64,000 bases of DNA from CAJQHK01 sp038142525 (GTDB lineage Bacteria > Pseudomonadota > Alphaproteobacteria > Rickettsiales > UBA1997), in contig JAYQKE010000002.1 in the NCBI GenBank assembly GCA_038142525.1, forward strand, positions 62,001 to 126,000, written 5' to 3'. The notes under the pieces were generated by a model. That model saw nothing but the letters and a program-made list of their open reading frames with translations. It was not told the origin of the DNA and did no database searches. A program made the translations under genes and the position numbers. This document shows, in pieces, positions 39,634 through 48,328 of the stretch. Position 1 is the first letter of the stretch, and each line of letters opens with the position of its first letter.

Positions 39634-39939
39634 TTAATCTTTCTTATGATGATTGCTCCATTTGGCTTTTTTGAAGATATCCATTTCTTCTTTTGAAATT
39701 TTACCATCTTTATTCAAATCCATTTTAGAGAATTTGGTTTTTGAACATTGCTCATGTTCTTTTTTAGAAATAAAGCCATCTTTATTTTTATCAGCTTTCT
39801 AAAAATGCTCTTCCATATATTTTGCGTGCTTATCATGGAATTTTTTGCCATGATGTCCGTTATGACTATGGATATAGCCACAAGAAGAAAGACCTAGAGA
39901 AGCTAATGCTAAAAGTGAGATTAAAGATAATTTTTTCAT
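39634..39939 (-). pseudogene. EF-hand lipoprotein with in-frame TAG
   Basis: ATG at 39939 opens a lipoprotein signal (KKLSLISLLALASLGLSSC) and a His-rich segment (HSHNGHHGKKFHDKHAKY). After MEEHF a TAG (39799-39801) interrupts, and the same frame goes on KADKNKDGFISKKEHEQ and KMDLNKDGKISKEEM, two EF-hand calcium loops (DKNKDGFIS, DLNKDGKIS). Homologous EF-hands would have Lys at the stop, so AAG to TAG. Host-like cargo among phage genes. Confidence 0.8.
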
Positions 39940-40008
39940 GAGTGTTTTAATTTTAAGGTTAATAACAGCTCTTAAAATTATACCCTTAATTCCTAAAAAG
40001 ATAATATT

Positions 40009-40188
40009 TTAAAGTTCATCCACCAGCTTTTCTACTTCACTTAAAAGCATGAAGGCTGAGTCGCTTTCTCGGCTATGTTGATTATTTAGATTATCAACTT
40101 TTCTTTTGGCGATATTTATAGCTTTCTTACCATGCTCATCAACCAGCTTCTTAGCCTGATTTAAAATTAAATTATTATCCTTGGTCAT
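40009..40188 (-). CDS. Small helical protein, 59 residues
   Basis: MTKDNNLILNQAKKLVDEHG then KKAINIAKRKVDNLNNQHS and SAFMLLSEVEKLVDEL. It is fully helical, and the middle resembles the short alphaproteobacterial phage proteins with pattern A..A..MI..HG..A...A..R...L. It starts 14 bp inside the end of the ParB-methylase gene. Function unknown. Confidence 0.6.
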   Translation of the reverse strand: MTKDNNLILNQAKKLVDEHGKKAINIAKRKVDNLNNQHSRESDSAFMLLSEVEKLVDEL

Positions 40189-41436
40189 TCTTATTTAAAA
40201 TATCATCAAAAGCTTCTCCGCTTTGTAAATGAGTCGCTTTTTTGTTAGTAAGATTTTGCCACCTTTTAATGATAACATCCACATATTTCTGATCTAATTC
40301 GATCATTCGACATCTTCGCCTTAATTGCTCACAAGCTATTAGAGTTGAGCCACTTCCACCAAAGGGATCTAGAATAATATCATCGGTTTTTGAAGAGTTG
40401 AGTATTGCTCTTTTGCATAGCTCAACTGGTTTCATTGTAGGGTGAAGATCGCTTATTTGGTTTATTGAAATACCAGACATCAGATTGATTTCTATCGCCA
40501 CACCAATAATGATCATTCTTTTCTTTCCAGCCATAAAGTATTGGCTCATATTGTCTTTGATAATCAGATCTACCAAGGGTAAAATGATTTTTTGCCCAGA
40601 CGATGAAAGTTGACCATTTACCGCCAGCATCAATGAAAGCTTTTTGCAAGGTGTGAAGCTCTGAGTCGCTCATGCAAATATAGCAAGCTCCCTTTGTAAG
40701 AGACAGAATATTTGAACAACAATCAAAAAGAAATTTAGGGAAATCATTGCCTAGATTGTCGTTTAAAATTGTGTTGTTATTTCCTCTTATGGTGTCCTTC
40801 ATGCTATTGCCGTAATCCACATTGTATGGTGGATCGGTGAAAGTCATATCGGCTAGTTCATTTTCTAAAAGAAGCTGATAAGTTTCTATTTTGCAGGAAT
40901 CACCGCAGATTAATTTATGATCTCCAAGTAGCCAAATATCTCCTGATTTTGAGATTGGGTTTTCTTCTGCTCCAGGTATATCTTCTTCTTTTTTGTTCAT
41001 CAGATTCGTAAAGATTTTCAAAGAGCTTTTCTAATTATTGGTCTTCAAAGCCGATTAGGTCTAAGTCAAAATTTTCTTACTTTAGGTCAGCTAGCTCATT
41101 TGCAAGGATTTCTTCATCCCAACCAGCATTTTCTGCGAGTTTGTTATCGGCGATTATGTAGGCGCGTTTTTGCGCATCGCTTAAGTGATCCAAAATAACC
41201 ACAGGAACTTGAGAAAGGTTTAATTTCTTAGCCGCCATCAATCTACCATGACCTGCAATAATTCCTTTTTTGCCATCAATTAAAACTGGGTTAGTAAATC
41301 CAAATTCAATTATGCTATTAGCAATTTGCGCTACCTGACTTTCTGAGTGCGTTCTTGCGTTTTTGTTGTAAGGAATTAACTCCTCAACTGACTTCATCTC
41401 AATATTATCAGCCATCCTTGGTGCTAAGTCGCTCAT
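40175..41436 (-). pseudogene. ParB-domain DNA methyltransferase, two stops and two frameshifts
   Basis: Fusion of a ParB/sulfiredoxin-like domain (SVEELIPYNKNARTHSESQVAQI, GKKGIIAGHGRLMAAKKL) with an N4/N6 DNA methylase: GDIWLLGDHKLICGDS, catalytic DPPY in MTFTDPPYNVDYG, then HPTMKPVELCKRAI and the SAM site ILDPFGGSGSTLIACEQ. Between domains the frame reads ADLK-stop-ENFDLDLIGFEDQ-stop-LEKLFENLYE: two TAA codons where family members have Glu. Shifts lie near 41000 and 40460. This class of phage methylases modifies phage DNA against host restriction. Restored length about 420 residues. Confidence 0.88.
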
Positions 41437-41491
41437 CTATTTTTTGATTAATTTATTGTTTTTTGAAAAAGTGCGAACCCTTTTTAGAAGC

Positions 41492-41534
41492 CTGACGCTA
41501 AATAAGTTGCGAGGTGCGCGTTAACCCGCGTCAG
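41492..41534. repeat. GC-rich inverted repeat between methylase and morphogenesis gene
   Basis: CTGACGC (41492-41498) pairs with GCGTCAG (41528-41534); inside lies GGTGCGCGTTAACCCGCG with its own partial symmetry around GTTAAC. The ~130 bp here are clearly richer in G+C than their surroundings. Candidate operator, terminator or remnant of another element. Confidence 0.4.
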
Positions 41535-41571
41535 TACTAGCTCCACAGTACCTTTTTTCTTAAGAGGCACT

Positions 41572-42175
41572 CTAAGCGATCTCACGAAGGTTCTTTTTAA
41601 ACATCATAGGGAATTGGCTTCTAACTACACCAACAGTCGTCTCGATCATCTCAAAGCGTTTCTCAACGTCAGCTTCTTTCCTTAAGAAATATAAGATCTT
41701 AAGACCACCACGCTTACGCTGTGCAATCACCTCCTGACCTGAAGCAATCCTCATCTTGAAGGCGTCGCCAGCCAGATAGCTGGAAGGACTGTTTTTGGTT
41801 GTTGTTCTTTTAACATCACGGATGTTGTTGTAGACTGGTATTGCCAACCTGCCACTACGCGCTTTCTTTGCGCCACCGACTTGCTGTAAAGAAGCAAATG
41901 TCGCCATGCTAAACACCTCAGCTGTGAGGTTTTTCTTATTTGCTGGTTTTATTCGAATTGAACTCTCAAATCCACCTGATTTCTTGCGAATATGAAACTC
42001 TTCCCTGATATGTTTCCTTACTTCCTCTTTGCGCTGATTGTGCCATATTTGTTAGACTCTTAGCCACAATAAAAGGCAATTGCCTATTTGCGATCTGGCT
42101 CAAATTCTTTGTTGCCTGATCCTCAAACTTTAGGGTAATTATTGCCAATTTTTTATTGATTTTTTCTTTGGACAC
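41572..42175 (-). pseudogene. Phage virion-associated protein, one frameshift
   Basis: Two frames make one protein of about 200 residues: NKKLAIITLKFEDQATKNLSQIANRQLPF and AKSLTNMAQSAQ; shift near 41985; then SSIRIKPANKKNLTAEVFS, FASLQQVGGAKKARSGRLAIPVYNNIRD and LRKEADVEKRFEMIETTVGVV. The alternation of an N-terminal helix, a beta-rich middle and a final helix recalls minor tail/tail-completion proteins, but I do not recognise the family. Its codon use is more GC-rich than neighbours, so it may have a separate origin. It follows the DUF6362 gene. Confidence 0.55.
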
Positions 42176-42244
42176 ATTTCTAAATCCTGGGAAAAATATT
42201 GCCCAAATCGCCCCAAAATGTCCACAACTTTTTTGCCTATGTCC

Positions 42245-42637
42245 TCACAAAGGTAGTTGTGCGTGCTTGTTAGTAATTGTGCGTATAGCCAATTTCCATT
42301 TCTTATTGGCATTTGATCGGCAAATTCCGAATCTTTTGCAAATTATCTCCCAAGGAGCATTTCCAGACCTCATCCAGACTAGCTTTCTATCATCAATATC
42401 ACTTAGGAAATTAAGCCATCCACAAGCTTCTTCCATGTTCGAGATTGATTCAGGAGTTGCTGGCCATGTTTTTGATTTTCTATCCATTCGCATGATCTCA
42501 ATCTCGGTATAAACCATATCAGGCCAAGCATTGAAATATCCTTGGACTCTGACAGGTGGAAGTCGTCTCATGGTTGACACTGCCTCTTTAAGCCTTGCTA
42601 TGACTTGCTGTTCATCAAGTTTTTGTTTATTTTTCAT
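42245..42637 (-). CDS. DUF6362 phage protein
   Basis: 130 residues from ATG 42637, chosen because AAAGGAGGATCAAAATG gives a strong ribosome binding site. Pattern: RLKEAVSTMRRLPPVRVQGYFNAWPDMV, then TPESISNMEEACGWLNFLSDIDDRKLVWMR and a C-terminal HTH (APWEIICKRFGICRSNANKKWK). This is the DUF6362 layout in alphaproteobacterial prophages, probably DNA-binding, often close to terminase genes. Confidence 0.82.
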   Translation of the reverse strand: MKNKQKLDEQQVIARLKEAVSTMRRLPPVRVQGYFNAWPDMVYTEIEIMRMDRKSKTWPATPESISNMEEACGWLNFLSDIDDRKLVWMRSGNAPWEIICKRFGICRSNANKKWKLAIRTITNKHAQLPL

Positions 42638-42836
42638 TTTGATCCTCCTTTGGTTTTGTTTTATAAATTTTAGTGCCAATTTGCTTGATAATTTCCTTTT
42701 CTGGCCAGTTGAGACGGTCATCATTGACGTTGACGACTAGGATTCCATTTTCTTTCCAGCCTTGCTTTTTGAGCTTCTCTGGATCTATTTTTTCTGGCTG
42801 CATCCTGCCCAGTGGGCTTTGGTATTTTCTATGCAT
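42627..42836 (-). CDS. Small phage protein, 69 residues
   Basis: MHRKYQSPLGRMQPEKIDPEKLKKQGW then LVVNVNDDRLNWPEKEIIKQIGTKIYK and a charged tail. An AAGGAGGTAAAT-ATG ribosome binding site precedes it. It overlaps the RuvC-like gene by 8 bp and the DUF6362 start by 11 bp, so translation is coupled. Function unknown; small DUF of phage middle regions. Confidence 0.7.
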   Translation of the reverse strand: MHRKYQSPLGRMQPEKIDPEKLKKQGWKENGILVVNVNDDRLNWPEKEIIKQIGTKIYKTKPKEDQNEK

Positions 42837-43302
42837 ATTTACCTCCTTGTTTTATGATTAGATCAAGTAGAGCTAAAGCATCAGATTCGTTGTCATCAAC
42901 GGGATTGAAGCCAAGCTCTTTTACCGCATTGATCATTGCCTGCTTATTAGCATTACCTTTGCCTGTTAGGCTCTTTTTGATCGTGCCAACTGGAATTCCT
43001 AGATATGGAATTTTATTATCCTCGCACCAAGCTGAGAGGTGAGCTAAGAATCCACCATAGGCGTGAGTCGCATCAACACCGAGATGTCTCCTGACTTCTT
43101 CGAAGTAGATTTGGTCTATTCCTTCTGATAGTTGATTTAGCTCTTCTAGCCATTTTTTGAATCTGAGATATCTCATGCCACCTCCCTCAAAGCGTTGTGG
43201 CTTGAAGGATTCTGTGCCACTGCTAATTTGGTTATTTTGATCCTTCAATGCCCAGCCAGTTTTTGTACCGAGATCTAAAGTTAAAATTTTTTGTGTTTTC
43301 AT
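42829..43302 (-). CDS. RuvC-like Holliday junction resolvase
   Basis: 157 residues, RNase H fold: ILTLDLGTKTGWAL (first catalytic Asp), DQIYFEEVRRH (Glu), AHLSAWCEDNKIPYLGIPVGTIKKSLTGKGNANK, and PVDDNESDALALLDL (final Asp pair). This is the phage/RuvC branch that resolves branched DNA before packaging. Located between replication genes and late genes. Intact. Confidence 0.9.
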   Translation of the reverse strand: MKTQKILTLDLGTKTGWALKDQNNQISSGTESFKPQRFEGGGMRYLRFKKWLEELNQLSEGIDQIYFEEVRRHLGVDATHAYGGFLAHLSAWCEDNKIPYLGIPVGTIKKSLTGKGNANKQAMINAVKELGFNPVDDNESDALALLDLIIKQGGKYA

Positions 43303-43761
43303 TTTTTGTTTTTAATTGATTGATAAAGTCGATAATCTCCTCGTCGCTAAAACTTCTATTACTGTAATTAAGAGAACCCTTTGGTTCTCTATTACGTAGT
43401 AATAGGGAGAGGGGTTTCCATCTGAAAAAGTGACTTGCGGATATATAATATATAGCTTTAAGGCACTTTCCGTCTGGAATTTCTGATGATTTTTTGAACA
43501 CACCATTGCCGTCTGGATTAAGATAGATTGCGTATAGCTTCGTGATGTTTTGTGGTTTCCAGACGGCAAAAATATTTGATGATTTTCTTGGACCATTGCC
43601 GTCTGGACATGAAGCCTTATATAATATGACTTAAAGACCTGGACGGCTGAGGTGTTATTGCCGTCTGCCGTCTGGATTTTCCATCTGGGAATGGTGTTTA
43701 TGGCTTGAAGCCTTATTTTGACTATGTTTAAGACATTGCCGTCTGGAAATATTTGAGTAAT
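43303..43761. repeat. Cluster of iteron-like TTGCCGTCTGGA repeats (candidate phage origin)
   Basis: Exact 12-mers at 43506-43517, 43596-43607 and 43736-43747 (plus) and 43558-43569 (minus). One- or two-base variants at 43467-43478, 43658-43669 and 43665-43676 (overlapping); weaker ones at 43415-43426 and 43678-43689. Longer shared stretches (TGATGATTTTCTTGGACC before the motif; GAAGCCTTAT after it) make units of about 90 and 140 bp. The cluster lies directly after the primase-helicase stop and before the RuvC gene. No convincing gene spans it; the minus strand has a short reading frame ending SFSDEEIIDFINQLKTKNE that may be the remnant of one. Confidence 0.75.
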
Positions 43762-44404
43762 TCATAATCCCACCTCCTCATCATGCAAAACCCATACTTG
43801 GTCATTTTCTACCGGAAGAACTACACCTGTGCTGAGGCATTTATAATGAGTTGGTAAGGCATTTATTGTGATGCCTTTAGAATCTTTGAATTTCATGTTC
43901 TCAACGCAAAGTAGACCATATCTTGACCTGCCACATTCAAAGCCATATCGCTTACCATTTTTGATGAATTTGATGTAGCCTTTGGTTGCTAAAACAGAGA
44001 TGCGATCGGTAATGGTTTTTATTCCACCAAGGCTGGTTTTATTCTCAAAGCCTTCTGCGAATTGGGCACTGGTATATAGTCTTCCTTTTAAAGCTTCTTG
44101 TTCGATTAGCTGTAGAATGACATCAGCTTTTCGATCTCTTTCTAGATCTAGCTTTTCGCTATATTCTTGCCTGATTAGACGCTCAGAATATGGATTTAAC
44201 TCAACCCATTTATTATCCTCTTTTTCAACGATTTTTCGTGGAATTGATGAGCCATTACGAAGTTCAAAATATAGATTTACCCTTGAGTCAAGTTCATCAG
44301 GACGATGCATAATGAGGCCGGAACTGTAAAAACTTCTCAAACTGCCAGCACCACTAAATGCTTGAAACGGATCTTCTTCTAGTTCCTTCTTTTTGATCTT
44401 TTTG

Positions 44405-45752
44405 GGAACCTCTGAAAAACCAATTATCTAATTTATAGATTTGAAACTGTTTAATTTTGTTATTTTTGCCAAAGTTTAGCAAAGTTATTTTATAAAATTT
44501 TGTTTGAATTTATTTGATAAAAATAGCCAGAAAAGCTTGATTTATCTAGCTTTTTTGCTTATTATTGATATATTAAATTCAAATAAAATATATAATTATG
44601 GCAACCCAGCAATCATTTTTTTCATTAGCAATTTCTGGTAGAAAATTAAGAGCGGAGAAGTTTCTTAATCAAATGACGGATATTATTCCATGGCAAAGAT
44701 TGATTGATAAGATAGAGCCTTTTTATCCTAATGGTACTAGTGATTACGGTGGCAGGAAGGTGACAGATTTATTATTAATATTTAAGATTCATTTGTTACA
44801 GCAGTGGTTTGGTCTTAGTGATCCAGCTATGGAGGATGCTATATATGATAGAATAAGTTTTCAAAAATTCTTAAATATTGATATTGGTATTGATAATGTT
44901 CCGGATGAGACTGTGATATTGAGATTCCGTCATTTATTGGAAAAGCATATTTATCGTCGATTATATTTAACGAGGTAAATTCATATCTTGAAGAGAATGA
45001 TCTTTTGTTGAAGGAGGGTACGATAACTGATGCGACATTAATATCTGCTCCAACTAGTACAAAAAACAAGAAGAGGAAAAGGGACCAAGAGATGTCTTCT
45101 ACCAAGAAAGGGAAGAATTATTATTTTGGCATGAAGTCTCATATTGGTGTGCAAACTAAGGGTAAGCCAATTATTCATTCTATTGTCACGACGACAGCTA
45201 AAGATCATGATTCTACTAAAACAGAGGAGTTATTACATGGTGATGAAACTTCTTTATTTGGTGACAAGGCCTATGATGATAAGGCAATAAAAAAGATTTT
45301 GTAGGAATCACAATATATTTTATGGTATAACCAATAGAGCTAAATCTAACAAAAAACTTTCAAATAAGCAAAAAAAGAGGAATAAACAATTTTCATCAGT
45401 TCGAGCTAAAGTTGAACATCCATTTCAAATTATAAAGCATCTTTGGGGAAAGGTTAGATATAATGGTTTACAAAAGAATACTAATCAATTACAAATGCTA
45501 TCATCCCTTGCTAATCTCTATATGGTTAGAAAAATACTACCAAATACAGCGTAACAAGGGATAAATGTGTCTAATTTAGCCAAAAATGGTAAAATTAGAC
45601 AAGAAACTAGAGAAATTACCACTAAAATAATGCCTAAATTTGGATAAAGATTGTTAATTTTTAACAAAATTAGCAATCTTTATCCAAATTATAAAAATTT
45701 TTTCTGAAAAATGAAAAAATAGACAAAATTAAATAGGAAAATCAGAGGTTCC
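44405..45752 (+). mobile_element. IS5-family insertion sequence, copy 2 (defective)
   Basis: 1,348 bp, opposite orientation to copies 1 and 3. Ends GGAACCTCTGA...TCAGAGGTTCC, 4-bp duplication TTTG (44401-44404 and 45753-45756). The transposase is broken but the ends are good, so it could still be moved by copies 1 or 3. Confidence 0.94.
44598..45554 (+). pseudogene. IS5-family transposase, copy 2, three indels
   Basis: Same protein as copies 1 and 3 with a one-base deletion near 44949 (EKHNLSS becomes EKHIYRR), an extra A near 45296 (KAIKRF becomes KAIKKIL-stop) and a loss of about 5 bp near 45449 that removes part of LWGYRKVR. Each is absent from copies 1 and 3, so these changes arose after insertion or are assembly errors. 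Confidence 0.92.
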
Positions 45753-47209
45753 TTTGGTATGATGACAAAGAATTATGCCCATTTCTGGATTGATCAGTGA
45801 GCGTAATTTCTCAACACGATTCTGCAAAAAGAACAACATGGCATTATTATCATTCTCACTGGAATTATCACTACCTCCATCAAATAGATTTCTAATAGGA
45901 TCAATGCAGATAATATCAGGCTTATCACTATTAAAATTTACCTTAATTGTTCTACTTACTGCTTCAATTCCCTTATCATTTAGAATCATCTTAATATTTG
46001 AGGTGGTAATAAGATTTTTTGCTGATTTTCTTATTATTTCTTTTGAGACCTTAAGTTTTTTGATTCGCTCTCTCATATAGTGGTAGCCAATCTCAGCTTG
46101 GAGATAGAATATTTTGAGTGGCCTTGGCGGTTGAAAGCCGAGAAACTTCTCACCAGACTATGTGAATTAAAAAGTTGATTAGAAAATCACTTTTTCCAAC
46201 TTTTGGAGCTCCACCGATTAGTAATAATCCACCGGGAGTTAAAAGCCTTGGAAATATTAAATCCTCCGGCATTGGTGAATTGTCACTTAAAAACTCGTCA
46301 ATTGAATAGCTTGGGAGCTTTAGATCGGTGCTTTTTACACTGTTTAAGAAGCTCCTGACATCGAATTTCTCTTTTATAGCGTCATAGGCATCCCATTTAT
46401 CTTTTTTGCTCTCTGGTGGAGTTAAAGTAGAAATAAATAAAGCTGTATTTTGAAGATGCTCTGAGAGTTTTTTAGCATAATCAATTCCTGCCTCATCATT
46501 ATCAGGCCAGATGATTATTTCCTTATTTTTTAATGGTGACCAATCTGTTTTATGAAGTGGAGCATTTGCACCAAACATTGCAGTTGTAGCTGTAAATCCA
46601 GCTTCAATAAGAGCATCGGCACTTTTTTCTCCTTCAACGATTATTATTCTTTTTGAGTTGATAATGCCCGGAATATTGTAAAGCGGTCTAATGTCTGGGG
46701 CTTTTGACTTTCTTTGACTTACATCCCAAATTCTAAACTCTTTGCCATTTGGTGTATCATAGCGATAGACGCAAGCAATTACCTTATTGTCTTTGCTTAA
46801 GTAATCCCACTTAGATGAATACCTGCCAAGATTATCAATTGGAGGGGATTTTTGAGTTATTTGGTTTTTCCGAATAACTGGGGAATTACCAAGCCATTCA
46901 TTAATTTCATTTAGAAGTTTTGGAAATTCTTGCTTGCCATATCCTTCAACTTCAGACCAGAGATTGATTAGATCTCCGCCTTGATTGGTAGCGAAATCAT
47001 GCCATAATCCTTGATCGTTTCCTTCCAGTTGGACGATTAAGCTTTTGCCTTCCTCACCCTTAATGTTACCAACTTTAAATTGCTTGCCATCAATCCTTCC
47101 GCTTGGAAATAAATAAAATAAAGCATCCTCAATTCGGTTTAATAGATCGCTTCTGATCTGATCAATATCAACTTTCTCTTGGACATTATTTGCATCATTA
47201 AAATCTAAG

Positions 47210-47920
47210 CTATCCATTACTCACCTCCTGACATCTATTAGACCAAGGGCAAAATCTGCACTCAAAATAAGCTGGATCACTTGAGATTTTTGGCAATAAT
47301 TCATGAGACTCGGTAGCGCTTAAAATATTAACCGCTTTGTCACTCATCTTTTGAGCGAGGTTTTTATCAAAGGTAACTAGCTCAAAATATAGCTCTGCTG
47401 TATCTTTATTGATGGCGGTAAATAAGGCGGGATTTTTAGAAATTCCTTCAATTGAACTTTCCATATAAGCCTGATAAATAGCTATCTGACTGGCATAAAC
47501 TGGCTTTGAAATAACCAATCCTTTCTTGACTGTTTCTTTGAATGATTTGTTGTTCATTGATTTGCACTCCCACAGCATTGGGAATGATAGATTTAAGTTA
47601 TTTGGTGCTGATGTGACCACTCCATCAATATGGCCTTTGATCTTTCCGCCGGCGACAGAAAAGCCAAATTGTTGACCATTTTTCTTATTGGTAGCTAATT
47701 CAAAGCCAGCATCTCTTAGCCATTTAATTGTCAGATCTTCAAAAACATGACCAGCCTGAAATATCCTTAAAATCTTGCCAGTAAAATTCTGACCTTCATC
47801 TTTTGGAGTATTAGTATATTCAAATTGTAATTGTCGGTTGCAACTAACTCCCAATCTTGAAGCACCAAGATAATCTCTTGGTGTCTCTTTGCTCATTTTC
47901 TTGCGTGAGAGCTTTATCAA
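47210..47920 (-). CDS. PD-(D/E)XK nuclease, Cas4/RecB-like
   Basis: 236 residues. YLGASRLGVSCNRQLQFEY is the start of phage Cas4/RecB-like nucleases; then HVFEDLTIKWL, KGHIDGVVTS (catalytic Asp), MLWECKSMNNKSF (Glu-x-Lys), ASQIAIYQAYM, and C-terminal cysteines CRFCPWSNRCQ that with the N-terminal Cys could hold an iron-sulfur cluster. Acts as exonuclease in phage recombination. A longer frame from ATG 47975 (QLDFNHRPTLTENISLLIDKAL) joins this one if one base is shifted near 47900, so the native start may be 47975. Confidence 0.85.
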   Translation of the reverse strand: MIKLSRKKMSKETPRDYLGASRLGVSCNRQLQFEYTNTPKDEGQNFTGKILRIFQAGHVFEDLTIKWLRDAGFELATNKKNGQQFGFSVAGGKIKGHIDGVVTSAPNNLNLSFPMLWECKSMNNKSFKETVKKGLVISKPVYASQIAIYQAYMESSIEGISKNPALFTAINKDTAELYFELVTFDKNLAQKMSDKAVNILSATESHELLPKISSDPAYFECRFCPWSNRCQEVSNG

Positions 47921-47965
47921 TTAGGAGGCTAATATTCTCTGTTAAAGTTGGGCGATGGTTAAAAT

Positions 47966-48328
47966 CTAATTGCATGGCGCTACCTCCGAATCATCTTCTT
48001 TACCTTGCATAAAGTCCCAATAGGCAGTGACTGCAACTTCAATTAAACAAAGCACTTCTTCTCTTGAATAATCAGCTAATGGTCGATCCATTCCAATTTC
48101 CGCTACATATTCACCTAGTGGCTTTAACGATGATTCAATGGCTTCTTTTTCTAGTTTGGTAATATCTATCATTTTGTTTTTTCTAAAATTATTACTAAAA
48201 ATTTCTTGGCAATTCCGACTGCAGAAATACTTCCTATGTCTTCTATTTCTTGGATCTCCAGCCCTGAGTGGTGGTGGAATAAATCCAAATCCTCCTGCTT
48301 CTCTTAGGCAGTTAGAACAAATTTTCAT
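47966..48328 (-). CDS. DUF6511-like zinc-site phage protein
   Basis: 120 residues. A CSNCLRE...CSRNCQEIF four-cysteine zinc site followed by a helical domain (ITKLEKEAIESSLKPLGEYV, then DYSREEVLCLIEVAVTAYWDFM). This pairing is that of DUF6511 proteins in alphaproteobacterial phages. Role unknown, perhaps nucleic acid binding. Overlaps the helicase gene by 17 bp and the longer nuclease frame by 10 bp. Confidence 0.75.
   Translation of the reverse strand: MKICSNCLREAGGFGFIPPPLRAGDPRNRRHRKYFCSRNCQEIFSNNFRKNKMIDITKLEKEAIESSLKPLGEYVAEIGMDRPLADYSREEVLCLIEVAVTAYWDFMQGKEDDSEVAPCN

Larger units (their letters stand above)
43762..47217 (-). pseudogene. Phage primase-helicase (Toprim plus RepA/DnaB-like ATPase), split by IS5
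   Basis: Replication protein. From 47217: an N-terminal primase part (ALFYLFPSGRIDGKQFKVGN, GLWHDFATNQGGDLINLW), Toprim (RIIIVEGEKSADALIEAGF, EIIIWPDNDEAGIDYAK), then an AAA domain with Walker A LLIGGAPKVGKSDFL; shift near 46152; DIICIDPIRNLFDGG (Walker B) and GIILCHHTK. The IS5 copy 2 (44405-45752) enters here with TTTG duplicated; removing it gives HHTKKIKKKELEEDPF, then FSGAGSLRSFYSSG and a C-terminal winged-helix part to 43762. Restored length about 700 residues. Iterons follow the stop. Confidence 0.88.

Noticed and set aside
41022..41100. Alternative genetic code with TAA read as Glu
   Set aside because: TAA ends many intact genes in this window in the normal way, so the two stops are more simply mutations.
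43312..43596. A 94-codon minus-strand reading frame through the iteron region
   Set aside because: Its sequence is low in coding character and mirrors the DNA repeats in both orientations, which a protein-driven repeat would not do.
43415..43747. DNA uptake sequence like that of Neisseria
   Set aside because: The core is similar, but copies are clustered in 330 bp beside a replication gene and the genome is AT-rich and alphaproteobacterial in character; an iteron array explains it better.
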